The notes: generated by a model not told the origin, from the sequence alone. A stretch of 64,000 nucleotides of DNA from Chaetoderma sp. LZ-2023a (GCA_034401795.1 CM067373.1:87877448-87941447); one strand, 5' to 3'. Counted from the stretch's first letter, positions 44,397 through 57,087 are shown. Translations and numbers: made by a program.

Positions 44397-47300
44397 ATTT
44401 GGTCGCCAAACCATTCGTCCGACAGTATTGAAAATGGGAAATTTGGAATCAGAAGACCAAAAATCCTATGTAAAACCAATTTCGGCTTCAAATTTCAACA
44501 AATAAAAAATTGAAAATGAGCACCAATCATGCTGAATTTTGATTGGTCGGCGGTGGCCAGGTTCTTTGATGTCTCAATTTCTCTTAAACAACCTGTAATG
44601 CGCCTCAGTCTGTAATCATATCAGCCAAATTTTGGCCCGATCCATTCAGCGGTTCTGGAGAAGAACTCATTTTCACGAAAAATATGTCATTCAGGATCAC
44701 CACCCAAGTTTTCGGCTGGTCAAATACCCTTGAACGTACTTGGTTCAACGCATACCCTAGATCATATTTCATGAGTTTTGAATCAATTCGCCAAGAGGTT
44801 TCGGAGGAGAAGATTTTAAAAAAGGTTTCCCAAAATACTACAAAATCCAAAATGGCAGCCGGCCTAATAGGCCAACCAGCGTTGTTTGAACAAAATCAGA
44901 TCTCTATTACCTAACGATGCTTCCTGCAAAATATAATTGAAATACACCCAGTGGTTTCCGAGGAGAAGGAATTACAAATTTCCAATTGCTTTACTATGGG
45001 GGAATTTGACAGGGAAACGATCCAAGATGGTCGCCAAACCATTCGTCCGACAGTATTGAAAATGGGAAATTTGCAATCAGAAGACCAAAAAACCTATGTA
45101 AAACCAATTTCGGCTTCAAATTTCACCAAATAAAAAATTCAAAATGGCCACCAATCATGCTGAATTTTGATTGGTCGGCGGTGGCCATGTTCTTTGATGT
45201 CTCAATTTCTCTTAAACAACCTGTAATGCGCCTCAGTCTGTAATCATATCAGCCAAATTTCGCCCTGATCCATTCAGCGGTTCTGGAGAAGAACTCATTT
45301 TCACGAAAACTAGGTCATTCAGGATGACCACCCAAGTTTTCAGCCAATCAAATACCCTTGAACCTACTTGGTTCAACGTATATCCTAGATCATATTTCAT
45401 GAGTTTTGAGTCAATTCGCCAAGTGGTTTCAGAGGAGAAGATTCTTAAAAAGGTTTCCCAAAATACTACAAAATCCAAAATGGCCGCCGGCCTAATAGGC
45501 CAACCAGCGTGGTTTGAACAAAATCAAATCTCTATTACCTAATGATACTTCCTGCAAAATATAATTGAAATACACCCAGTGGTTTCCGAGGAGAAGGAAT
45601 TAAAAATTTCCAATTGCTTTACTATGGGGGGAATTTGGCGGGAAAACGATCCAAGATGGTCGCCAAACCGTTTGTCCGACAGTATTGAAAATGGGAAATT
45701 TGGAATCAGAAGACCAAAAAACCTAGATAAAACCAATTTCGGCTTCAAATCTCAACAAATAAAAATGTTCAAAATGGCCGCCAATCATGCTGAATTTTGA
45801 TTGGTCGATCGCGGCCAAGGTTTTGGACATATCAATTTCTCTTGAACAAGCTGTCATGACCCTCAGTCCCTAATCATATCAGCCAAATTTCCGCCCAATC
45901 CGTTTGGCGGTTCTGAAGAAGAAGTCGTTTTCACGAAAAATAGGTCATTCAAGATGGTCACTCAAGTTTTCGGCCAATCAAATTCCCTTGAGCAAACTTG
46001 GTTCAGCCGATGGCCTAGATCATATTTCATGGGTTTTGAATCAATCCGCCAAGTGGTTTCGGAGGAGAAAATTTTTAAAGACTTTTCCCGAAATACTACA
46101 AAATCCAAAATGGCCACCGGCCTAATAGGCCGACCAGCGTTGTTTGAACAAAATCACATCTCTATTACCTAACAATGCTTCCTGCACAATATAATTGAAA
46201 TCCACCCAGTGGTTTCCGAGGAGAAGGCATTTTAACTTTCCAATTGCTTTACTATGGGGAATTTGGCGGGAAACGAATCCAAGATGGCAGCCAAATCGTC
46301 GATCGAACAAATTCGAACATGCCAGATTTGGATTTCTCGACCCCAAAAACCGATATAGGCCCAATTTGGGCATCAAAATCCATTAAATAAAAAATTCAAC
46401 ATGGCTGCCCAAAAGCTGGATGCAGATTGGTTCATACGGAAATCCAGGTTTTTCGAGCTATTAACTTTTCTTGAACACACTTTATATGGAGCCACGATTC
46501 GTGGCTTCTGAGCAAATTTCACCTCAGTGGTTCTGAAGAAGAAGAGTTTTTTATAGCATGTGAAATTGTCAGAAAATCCAAGATGGCCACCAACCTATGT
46601 AGAAAATCATATCCATTCACATGCAAAACGTTTGCCCTAATAAGGTCCTCTTGCCATGCTAAGCCTGAATTTCACCGGCATTTTTGTCTTCGCACTATTT
46701 GTCAAAATTGTTGGTGGGTGGTTTAGCAGTCTTTTTAATGAGTTTGTGGACATTTTTGCAATATGGCCGCCAAACACACTACATTTTGATTGCCCCACGG
46801 CGCCCATGTTTTTTTTAAACAAATTTTAATGGCCCAAATTTCGGCCTGATCCCTTCAGCGGTTCTGGAGGAGTCATTTTCGTGAAAACCAGGTCATCCAA
46901 GATGGTCGCCAACCCATTTGGTCAATCAAGTCCTCTTAAACAAACTTGGCTTACCTCTTGGCCTAGATGAAGATTCCCCAACTGGTTTCGAAGAAGATTT
47001 TAAAAGACATTTCCTGAAATTGTCCGAAATCCAAAATGGTTGCTGGGAAAATTGGCAGATCGGGTTCATTGAACAAACTTGGATCCTTATGCCCTAAGGA
47101 TGCTTCCTGCGAAATATAATTGAAATCGGCCTGGTTGTTCTCGAGAAGACATTTTAAATTTCCACATTGCTTTAGCATGGGAGCTTTTGAGGAGAAAATT
47201 ATCCAAGATGGCTGCCAAACCATTTATCCGACAGTTTCGAAAATTGCAAATTTGAGCTAAGAAGACCCAAAAACATATATAGAACCAATTTTGGCCTCAA

Positions 47301-48437
47301 AATCCATCAAATAAAAAAATCCAATATGTCCGCCAAACACACTACATTTTGATTGGCCTACGCCGGCCATGTTTTTTGATGGAGCTACTTCCCTTGAACA
47401 AACTTTAATGGCCCTTAGTCTCTAATCATATCTCCCAAATTTAGGCCCAATCCCTTAAGCAGTTCTGGAGAAGTCGTTTTCGTGAAAACTAGGTCATCCA
47501 AGATGGCTGCTGAACCATTCGGTCAATCAAGTCGTCTTGAACAAACTAGGCTTACCTCTTTGCCTAGATGACATTTCATAAGTTTTGAACGATTCCCCAA
47601 GCCGTTTCGGAGAACGAGATTTTTAAAGACATTTCTAAAAATCGGTCAAAATCCAAGATGACCACCGGCCAAATTGGCCGATCGGCTTCGTTTGAAGAAA
47701 ATGAAATCCCTATGCCATAAGGATGCTTCCTGCCAAATATAATTCAAATCGGCCCAGAAGTTCTCGAGAAGAAGACATTTTAAATTTCCCATTGCTTTAG
47801 TATGGGAGCGTTTGGCAGGAAAATGATCCAAGATGGCTGCCAACCCGTTTATCCGACAGTTTCGAAAATTGCAAATCTGAAATCAGAATTCCGAAAAACC
47901 TATATAAAACGAATTTCGGCCTCAAAATCCATCAAATAAAAAAATCCAATAGGGCTGCCAAACACACTATATATTGATTGGTCCACCGCGGCCATGTTTT
48001 TTGACGAATCAACTTCTCTTGAATAAACAGTAGTTGCCGTTAGTTGCTAATTATATATCACAAATTTCGGCCTGATCGCTTCAAGAGTTCTGGGGAAGAA
48101 GCCGTTTTTGAGAAAACTAGGCCATCCAAGATGGTGCTGAACCATTTGGTCAATCAATGAGGTTTCCTTCAATCCCTTAAGCGGTTTCGGAGAAGAAGAT
48201 TTTTAAAGACGTTTCGACAAATCGGCCGAAATCCAAGATGGCCACTGGCCTAATTGGCCGATCGGCTTCCTTTGAACAAACTTGGATCCCTATGCCCTAA
48301 GGATGCTTCCTGCCAAATATAATTGAAATTGGCCCATCAGATCTTGAGAAGAAGTCGTTTAATGGAAAAGTTGATGGACGGGCGATGGATGACGGACGAC
48401 GGATGACAGACACACGGCGGACGGTCACCACGACATA
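44397..48437 (+). repeat. Complex satellite, ~628-bp higher-order unit
   Basis: The marker CGCCAAACC(A/G)TT or its diverged form occurs at 44404, 45032, 45661, 46288, 47212 and 47837: steps of 628, 629, 627, 924 and 625 bp. Within a unit three related subunits of about 210 bp recur (GGTTCTGGAGAAGAA, GGTTTCGGAGGAGAAG and GGTTTCCGAGGAGAAG anchors, each following a CCAAATTT or ATATAATTGAAAT block). The words CCAAGATGG and CCAAAATGG appear repeatedly. The ~70-80-residue open frames on both strands are by-products. It replaces the missing 3' end of copy B. Confidence 0.85.
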
Positions 48438-48467
48438 AGCTCACTTGGCCTTTCAGGCCAGGTGAGC

Positions 48468-48533
<66 letters not shown>
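48438..48533 (+). repeat. Hairpin AGCTCACTTGGCCT/AGGCCAGGTGAGCT plus (TAA)n
   Basis: A 14-bp stem with a 3-base loop (48438-48468, one wobble) ends the satellite and is followed at once by about 21 TAA units (48469-48533). A GACGGACGACGG-type run precedes it (48375-48425). This looks like the 3' end of a mobile repeat, with the TAA run as its tail. Confidence 0.75.
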
Positions 48534-48534
<1 letters not shown>

Positions 48535-48944
48535 TAGAACACATTTACTGAAGTAACTGTAAATCTGCGATGACTGGGCATTAAGTAGTATTATAAGCTC
48601 CCTTCTCACACGATCATTGAACATGTCTGATGCTGGTCTGATAAAAAAAGATCCATAGTTGAAATCCCCATAGTTTTACACAGGGTTTGGAAAAGCTGAT
48701 TTCTTGAAAACCAATAGCCTTGACCCTAAAGTATAAACTAATGTGTCCTGATTTGCTGCAGTGAAATTTTTACCAAAATCAAGGGAAAAGCCATTAAATG
48801 TCAAATAAAGGTGACATTAATGAATAAAAGAAACTGACCAATTTTAGTTTTTGGCATGAATTATCTCCCTTTACCTGTTGAAATTGATTGAGTCAATAAT
48901 TTCTCCTTTATTTGACATTTGATGGCCTTTCTCTTGATTTTGGG
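48534..48944. repeat. Spacer with a 43-bp inverted repeat (48772-48814 / 48902-48944)
   Basis: CCAAAATCAAGGGAAAAGCC...TCAAATAAAGGTGA is mirrored by TCTCCTTTATTTGACATTT...CTTGATTTTGG with a few mismatches and an 87-base loop. No gene in this stretch. Could be a small foldback element. Confidence 0.7.
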
Positions 48945-50650
48945 TCGGATGTGTGACTATGGATTCTGGAAGGATGTTAAGTTTTAACATGATCTGCAGA
49001 AACCTTAAGGGGAGTCACTATCAGAATATCACTGTCATACATTTCCTATGGGGCATTTTGGGCACGGACAAGTGTATCACAAATTGTACTCAATGGACCA
49101 GAAAAATATGTAGGTGTCAGATGCGGGTTAACAGATGCTAGAAGTCTTAAGTTTCTCCATGATCTGCAAGAAACTCTAGGACGAGTTGCTGTCCAAATGG
49201 CACTCCCTTACATTTCCAATTGGATTTTTTGGACAAGAAAACGTGGAATTCTCGGGAACCATAGACAAGATCCAATTTCTGTAGATGATCTATACATGCA
49301 TTGTGAATACTGGAAATGTACCAAGTTTAGATATGATATTTCCAAAACTGGGTCATTTATCATCAAATCAATTTCCAATACATTCTCTATTGACATATTT
49401 GTCTACGATATAAAAATCTCAATATCTCATGAACAGTTCGGGATATCAGAGTTGTGTAAATGGCGTCTGAGAGGCAATTCCGCCACGGATCAGGTGATCT
49501 AAATGCTGAAACGACCCGACCATAATTCCGTCATCTATCAGCATATCAAGGACATATAGTTTAGTGTGCAGATTTGCAATAATAAAAATGATAATATGTT
49601 CACTAACGATTTTATTTTAGTAAGCAATAGTAGCCTCTGGTATCTAGGGATGTCAAAAACGTCAACCCTATGACCGGGACAGATGTAAGAATTCACATGA
49701 TGTCAAATAATTGTTTTTATTCAGCATTTTCTCAAAAACTGGTCACCGAACTGAAAAGATGTTTTGGGTCATCTAGAGTGTCAACAGATCCTAGAAATAT
49801 GTTAGGTTTCAAGATGATCTGGTAAAAATCCTAGGAGCGGTCGCTGACCGAATATTGCTCCCATACATTCCCTATGGGACATGTTGAGAACGGAAATGCA
49901 GCTTTCTGAAAGGTTAACATGTTCGTTAATGATTTTATTTTATTAATCTATAGTAGTATAATGTATCCACGTATATGCCAAATATCAAGCATCTGACCAA
50001 CATAGAAATATGAATTATTTTGATTCCAAAAAATCGGGCTTATGCCGGATTTTCCAAAAACCGGATCACCGGGCCTAAAAATTATTGCGGGTGGAGATGC
50101 GGATCAACACATGCTAGAAGTCTCTGAAGTTTCAAGATGATTGAGGAAAAGCTCTATGAGCAGTCAGTATCCGAAGATTGCTCTCATACACTTCCTATGA
50201 GGACATGGTGGGCACGGCAATGCAACGCTCTGAATGGTTAACATGTTCGCTAACGATTTTATTTTACTATACATCTATGTATATGCCAAATTTCAATCAT
50301 CTGACAGCCCTAGAAATATGAAGTATCTTGATTCCAAAAAATTCGGCTTATGTCGGGTTTGCTCCAAATTTGTTCACTGTATCCAAAAAAATATTTTGGA
50401 TGGAGATGCGGATCACCACATGCTAGAAGTCCCTGAAGTTTCAGGATGGTTGAGGACAAACTCTAGGAGTAGTCCCTGTCCAAATATTCCTCCCATACAG
50501 TTCCTATGGGAGTTTCTGCCCGCGGAAATGCGGACATCTCGGAAAACATACACCCGATCGAGAAGAAAAGTAATAACAAACTAGATCCCAAGGGGTAGTA
50601 CAAGTTAACCAAGTTTCAAGTCGATCAAAACAAAACTGTAGGAGAAGATA
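48945..50650 (+). repeat. Second tandem array, ~310-330-bp units
   Basis: A CATACATTYCCTATGGG-type block recurs near 49037, 49207 (diverged), 49864, 50187 and 50494. A GATGCGGATCAMCACATGCT block recurs at 50096 and 50405, with older forms near 49118 and 49779. Other shared words are CAAGATGATYKG and TGCCAAATWTCAA. About five units with variable decay; some are truncated. Frames through it are not genes. Confidence 0.75.
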
Positions 50651-50836
50651 GGTTGCGAAAATCCTTGAGAATAATAATAATAATAAGAAGAATAAAGATC
50701 CTGAGAAAAAACAATAATCTGCGATAGATCGCAGATTAACAATCGGAACAATTACAATAGGCTTCCAGCCAGCAGCTTGGAAGCCTAATAAACAGAACAA
50801 AAACAATAGCGTGCCAAGCACCAGCTTGGCCCCCTA
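50651..50836 (+). repeat. Terminal block with three hairpins and TAATAA spacers
   Basis: Hairpins: 50715-50738 (TAATCTGCGA/TCGCAGATTA, 4-base loop), 50759-50786 (AGGCTTCCA/TGGAAGCCT, 10-base loop) and 50813-50830 (GCCAAG/CTTGGC). TAA-rich sequence precedes them (50672-50686) and short TAATAA runs follow the second and third. It closes the second array in the same manner as the hairpin closing the first. Confidence 0.75.
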
Positions 50837-51039
50837 ATAATAACATCGAGATCCTTATATTGTTCGGGATACACAGGTAATAATATGCTGTATACGCAGA
50901 TAAAATGTAATGTCCATGATGGTCAGTATGTTGACGACTAATAAATTTGAATGGTGCCGAGGATTATACTATGTGGTTATTGGAAGCCTTATTTAGCATC
51001 TGCAGTCTGTCTCAGTACACACAATAAACGAGATTCTGG

Positions 51040-53410
51040 GAGATCTTCTCGATCATAAGTAGGTTTGCAAGAAGGTTTTGATGTCAGCAGTCCAGAATCA
51101 GCTGAAGTAGGGTCTCAATAGGCTCATTTCTTCAGCTGTGATGCCGAATAGATGTGTTAAGTATGGTTGTCTAGTAGCTTCGCAGGACACGACAAAGTGT
51201 AGTCTGGTCTCTGCCTCCTCATTGCACAACTTTCAGATTTGAGAGACAGATCGACCCTTTCTGTCGAAGGTGGTTTGCAATGTCAGGGCGGTGCAGAGAA
51301 CTTTTGTCTGGCCTTCATTATTTCTTGGTTTCTGGAGGATGAGTCACTCCATACTGGTGCAGGCTTGGTAAGCTGTAGAGAGTCTGCTGACATGTATTGT
51401 AAGCTGGATTGTTCGCTGCTGACTGTTGTAAATTTGTCTTGTCAGTAATTGATAATTAGCTTGTGGACATAGCTGTTCCGTTGACTCTTTCCTGGCGTAT
51501 TGGCCAGTAATGAATGAGCACAGGGTAGACCATAACACAGAAGCTTCTTTTCCACATAAATGAACCAACTTGATGATGTCAGTGATTTGGTTGCTAGCTG
51601 ATGAATGACAAGCTTATATTCAATGGCGATCTTGTCTGCAATGACATTGCAGAACATACAAAGAACTCTAATGTCAATTTCTGCAGCAGTGGGCAGCACC
51701 ACAAACAGGCCAAGGATAGTTGCAGCTGCTGAGAGCTCTGGAAGATTTTGGATCTAGACATTGTGTTCGTTTTTTCATTCAGCCTCCAGATCACACAGCC
51801 ATACAGGAGACGTGGGAGGATGTAAATTATACACAGCTTACAACATGGATTTAGACCATCCCAGCCATAGAGACCAGCTCCTAGGAGTGCATATAGTGCT
51901 CTGCAAGCTTATAATTATGGTCATTGTTAATGTTTCTGTCTGCTATTTACAGGATGACTATGTGTGTCACAGTCTTCACAGATTGAATAGGTTCCCCACT
52001 TATTTGAAGCATGGGAGAACCTCTACTGTGACCAGAGTTGCTAAAATGGATTGCCTGCATCTTGCCGCTTTATGCGATCTCTGTTTAGCTGGTTGCCGCC
52101 CAGGGTTGTCACCAATTGGTCTTCAAAGACAGAGTTTGGAGATAATACTGCGATGTCATCTGCACATCCAACAGCAGCCATACAGCTTGTGCCGACTAAA
52201 GGGCCAATATGTTGGTCAGTAACTGAGCATAGGGTGTCCTTGATATATGCCATGAAATAATGTGGGGACATACCGCTGTCTTGGATACTTTCTTGATGAA
52301 GAATGCCGTCGGGAGAGAAGACCCTGCTACTTAATGTGACTGTGAAATCCTGAATACCAGTCGATAATCAGTTGCAGGATTGTATCTGGGAAGGTAATCT
52401 CCTTCAGTTTCCGGAACAGGGCAGCATGCCACACTCGATCGAATACTCATGGATAAGCTCAAGGGGGAACAGAGTGGCGAAGATTGGGCCTACTTATGTT
52501 GGTTGGCTATTATGCTGTCTCCTTACCAATCTGCAAAAAAGGACTTGGTTATTGGTTGCTGCATTCTGGATTGCAGAGATCAACTCGTTGCACTTTGATA
52601 CTTCCATACGACTCTGACATGCCTTGAGTTGGTGCTTTAGGAGTTTTGGCTGATTAAACGTGGTGTCTCCAGTTACTCGGCCCTCTTGTTCCCACTGGAA
52701 GAATTTCTCCTTCACTGCCTGATGAAACTCAATCCACTCTGTAGATCTGGGAGGCATATGACTCTGGCGTGGCTTAGATCTTGGAACTGCATTACACTCT
52801 GCATTATGGATGCCCTTTATTATGCTGAGTGTGAGTAGATCAGCGGCCTGTCTGTTCCAGGTATGCTGGCCCCCAAATTCTCTTAAGGAATGAGGAGAGC
52901 TCTGTCTGGAAATTTTTTTAAAAGACATCTAGGTCTGCCTTTTTCCATAGCACTCTTCCATCTCCTCTACGTACTTTATGTTTAACATGGGTTCATGCCG
53001 GAGTACATGATATGTCAATTGAGATTGGTCTATGGTTTGAGCAATTGCCAAGAATATTGAGGATGTTCACATCTGTAACAGTACAGCAGTCTGATTAAGA
53101 AATCGTTGATAATTCTGGACCTTGTACTACTATCCTGTGAAATGAAATTTAGAGTTTCTCTCTTTATTGCAAAAATTCTGAAGCTCTTTATCCAGTATAA
53201 ACTTGTGTCTGTGAAGTGACCCATTTAAGTCTCCTGCGAGTATGTGGTCTGTTTGCTCGTACGTTGTAAACAATTCTGAGATCTCATATCTCGTGTCTCT
53301 ATACTTCTGGGCTACGTTGCTGTTACTGCCACTTGGCATATATACACAGATCAGCAGGGCAGAGCTTTCACAGGTATGAATCTTGATTGCCGCGCAGTTG
53401 TGAATATGCT
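51040..53410 (-). pseudogene. LINE remnant (AP-endonuclease type with C-terminal CCHC)
   Basis: Reading leftwards: endonuclease (ICVYMPSGSN near 53350; HILAGDLNGSLHR at ~53240; GNCSNHRPISIDI at ~53030), linker (52928-52494), RT with most fingers missing (SGMSPHYFMAYIKDTL, VGCADDIAVL at ~52150), thumb (ALYALLGAGLYGW; LPRLLYG), a connector and the zinc tail (CNEEAETRLHFVVSC at ~51220). Same LINE type as 9553-15577. Stops and deletions throughout. Confidence 0.8.
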
Positions 53411-53494
53411 TTGATAGTGTAAATAGTCCTGTAAATAGGTTAACATACTGTACTCTATCTAGTTAGTTAACTTATGTAAATTTCTGAGCGCAGA

Positions 53495-53698
53495 CTATGC
53501 CTCTATGCTCAGCACTTCATCGGTATTCTGGATTGTTGTGCAGTTACTTCCTGTGAATGGACTCTCGCGATTGTAGAGGACATCTTGAGAGGACCAGAAC
53601 CTGTTGATTCTGTTCTTGAATGAGTTGAGTGTTGGTGCATATATGATGGACTCTGGGAGACTGTTCCAGAGCTGATTAACAGATGAAAGTGCAGCCAT
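53495..53698 (-). pseudogene. CR1-like LINE C-terminal fragment
   Basis: Short frame VNQLWNSLPESIIYAPTLNS then FKNRINRFW, the usual end of CR1-type polyproteins; comparable to 19472-19700 and 63281-63450. Nothing else of the element is seen next to it. Confidence 0.7.
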
Positions 53699-53759
53699 TA
53701 CTCATAAGAAGCGTGGTCGCCGAGCAACAACATGGGAGAAGAGAATAGCCCACCTAAAT

Positions 53760-54740
53760 GGGGCGACATAAGGTGGCACAAAGTGGAACGGTAGTATCTA
53801 GATTTCAGAATCAGCTGTCACAGAGTAAAAGGTTCACGGGAGGAAGATCTCTCTGAAAAGAAGGCAGAAATGGGTGGAAACCAAACTTGATCAGAGCCAT
53901 GTTCTGCCCGCGGTTCGCCCTGAAGTTTTCTTCATAGTAGACGGAGGATAGCAGAGACGATCCCAGGCAAAATTCTGTCGCAGAAAAAGTCAATAGTCCT
54001 GCCAGTGTACAGTCGGATCTACTTCACTTCGGATATACGAGGAATAATACTATGAATGTATCAACAGTGTGGACAGATGACGGTAAACGAGTTGCTGGGA
54101 AAAAGTGAGAGCTCATCTCGTATGTGACACTGGATCCCTGTTTAACAGCTTCATTCGGTATCTATGCAGATATTAGATCAGATCCAGTGACATGCTTTCT
54201 ATTTTCAACAGTGTAGCATCATCTGATTTCAGCATGGCTATAATAGGTAGATATCTACTGTCCATTATCAGTTGAAGTAGAATGTGATCATCAGTAGGTG
54301 AAAACTGTAGGTCACTGAACCCTAGGACTAAGACTGCGTGGTATAGCATAATGTCAAGGCAATGATGATGTCAATTTTCAAACCGGTTTGAACCGTATTT
54401 CGTTTTTCTGGGGTGGGGTGGTGCCAAGGATGAGTAGGTACAATTATTGTAGGCCTATGCAACATTTCTTTGATACTGATGTAGTCACTATACGTATGTT
54501 GTCTGGAACTTTTGACCCAAAATACACGTTCGCGGCTTTTATTTTCTTTGCATAAGCATCAAGAATAAGGTATATAACATTCATTTCTGATTAGGGTCAG
54601 TACTTGTTTAAATCTAGCTATTTTCGTACAAACAATAATATGTGTTCCATTTACAATAGATTAATTCTAATGCACGAGATTTATTTTAATCATTTAAATA
54701 ATGGGCTATATCTTTATATTGCTTGTTGAAAACTATTGGT
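53760..54740. other. No gene recognised
   Basis: Unassigned sequence without a long frame, RNA gene or clear repeat. Confidence 0.35.
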
Positions 54741-55319
54741 GTCACAGACACCAACAACTTTCAACCAATTACTCTCACTTCAACATTCTGATGACAAGCG
54801 GTCATCTATATAGTCACATCGTTTACATTGGTTAGACATCCCGGAAATGATGATTTGGCCCATTACAAGGGGATGGAGGCGGGGAGAGGCATTGTTAGAG
54901 GATACGTCTATTGAATTAAGCCTATTACTGGTACCTGTATATAATGTGAACTGGCATCACCAGTGAAGGTAGTCGTTAACTTGTGATCTTGGCTTTAAAG
55001 ACGTATCTAAACATGAGGTGGGTTACTTAGCTTTATTGTGATAACTCCCTCGCTTAGAAATACAGCATCAATAAACATGTTTGTTTTATATCTGAATTGC
55101 GACAAATTAAAAATCCCCTTAGCACAGGGTGTGAACCTTACTTGCAGTCACATAGTTTCAAAATATTGGCAAGTTTACAGACAAATTGCCATTCGTCATA
55201 AGCAATTTAGTGGGAATAGAAAATAATGGAAATGTTGACCTTTGTATGTTCAAATTGGTCTGCGTTTTAACCCTTTAATGGACAGATTTGGTCAATAAAA
55301 TTATAATTATCTCCTGGAA
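54741..55319. other. No gene; one copy of the AAAGTTGTTG motif near 54752
   Basis: CACCAACAACTTTCAACCAATT at ~54747 is the first of several occurrences of a motif seen again at 55812, 56158, 56767 and 57799. Otherwise unassigned. Confidence 0.35.
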
Positions 55320-55445
55320 AATGTAAATTTGCAGACTAAGGAAGGTTATTTTGGAAAATTTACTTCTGGAATACTGGTTTCGTTATCTAGCCAGTCATTT
55401 CAGTGCTAAAAATATACTTTTTTAGGTCTGCAAATTGACAATTCT
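55320..55445. repeat. Foldback repeat copy 2
   Basis: AAATGTAAATTTGCAGACTA (55319) pairs with TAGGTCTGCAAATT (55425); inner sequence CTGGAATACTGG / CCAGTCATTTCAGTG matches the foldbacks at 5467-5615 and 57088-57170. Confidence 0.5.
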
Positions 55446-55485
55446 TAAGACCATTGCAGGGGCCGACTTAGCAACACTATCTATA

Positions 55486-55760
55486 AGTTCAAGTTCAAGT
55501 TCAAGGTTATTTATTTGGATATAGAATATACATTGACAGATTCACAACAGGAAGTCCACCAAAGGCCGAGCCTATATGGCGGTGGACCCCTACATATAAC
55601 AAATCACAACAATATAGGACATTCGGACTGTATACTGAGGAATATAGGATAACTAGTAGAATAGGTACTATATCACATAAGAATACACAAAGTTAACATG
55701 TTATAGTCCTATATATACATATAGTTAACTGTCTCGCTGCCGAATTTCTGCAGTCTACAT
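55486..55760 (-). mobile_element. LINE 3' end with (TTGAAC)n tail, minus strand
   Basis: TTCAAGTTCAAGTTCAAG at 55488 is, on the minus strand, a hexamer tail that follows a non-coding block with AATAAATAAC (~55515). The arrangement matches the LINE end at 18820-19160 with a related tail word. No coding part is attached. Confidence 0.55.
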
Positions 55761-55761
55761 T

Positions 55762-56217
55762 TTCCATGAGGTTTAACTCTGAGTATGCTGAGTACCTCTA
55801 AAACAATTTGACCGAAAGTTGTTGATGGCAGATTGTTTCCAGAATACTCGGCCAATCCAGAGTCATTGCCAATTTAAATTATTGTCCGGTGGCTTGCAGC
55901 AGTCCAACAGTTAATACATGTATGACAATTTACAACATATTTAATTCTATATTACATATTATTATTAACTTAGACAAGATAAGCACACATCCCTCTGCCA
56001 TGTCTGTCCCTGTAAATATGTTGTAAATTGTCATACGTCTATTAACTGCCGGACTGCTGCAAGCCACCGGACAATAATTTCAATTGGCAATGACACTAGA
56101 TTGGCCGAGTATTCTGGAAACGATCTGACTGAAAGTTGTTGGTGGCTTAGTCACCAACAACTTTCGGTAAAATTGTTTTAGAATTACTCAGCATACTCAG
56201 AGTTAAACCCCATGGAA
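55762..56217. repeat. 456-bp imperfect palindrome
   Basis: Arms 55762-55943 and 56012-56217 are reverse complements with scattered changes (GGTTTAACTCTGAGTATGCT mirrored by AGCATACTCAGAGTTAAACC; AATTATTGTCCGGTGGCTTG mirrored by CAAGCCACCGGACAATAATT). About 68 bases form the loop. Non-coding; a foldback or MITE pair. Both arms carry the AAAGTTGTTG motif. Confidence 0.85.
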
Positions 56218-57087
56218 GTAAGTAAAACAAGATTATTTAGTATTGGTTAAAATGAAAATTTTATTAAACTCGTTTTTTCGGTTTGAGCATGATTACGGCG
56301 GTTTGCAAACCGTCACCATATTGAACCAGCTTACGATGTGAGATCGGTATATCGCGCTGCTCTACCTATAGGACTGCCACCATAGAAATCTTATGCATAG
56401 AAAGAGCATTGTACCCAGTTTTGCATTTTCAGGGCGACCTCTTGGTGTTCCCAAAATGCAATTTCTTCACTATAGAACCCAATAGGCAAACACCCATATC
56501 ACCCTAATTCAAACCCCTGCTGCATAAGAACTACTTACTATTTTCAAATTTGGATGATCCATGTGACAATGTGTGTTTTAAATGATACCAACTATCTAGC
56601 AAAACCATGCTTTATAGTTTAGATATACGGGCAGATAGAACATGACAACTGCTGAAAAAAACCCTACACAAACATCTGTGTGATAGTGAACCAATGACTC
56701 ATTTCCTTCTACACAAATGGACATGACGAGTTTCTAACTCATTGCGAGTAACTGGTTAATTATTTTAAACACAATTTGATTGAAAGTTGTTTTCACTAAA
56801 GGAAGGAAGAGTTTCAGTCAAAATGTTTTCAAAATAAATATGATATTTCATATATTTAGCTCTTTTGAAAATAGGTTTCTAGGGAATTTAGAATGAAATG
56901 TCTGTTTCAATTCCCCTGGCAAATTGACATATATTTATGGCTGTGTTGTTTCATTAAAAAAATGGGATTAATTATTAAGTCTGGTTGATAATCTGTATTA
57001 GATGCTGTTTAATCCTTTAGCACCCATATCAGCCAAAACGGCTTCTGCAGTGGCCTTGAGAAATGTTCCTTTGCAGAGCAAAGAGAG
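56218..57087. other. No gene recognised
   Basis: Unassigned AT-rich DNA with one AAACACAATTTGATTGAAAG motif at 56768. Confidence 0.35.

Noticed and set aside
44415..47843. Repeated 70-85 residue ORFs on both strands (for example those containing LIGQPA or FVVFWETF)
   Set aside because: They recur with the satellite unit, occur on both strands and break at every unit; no evidence of coding.
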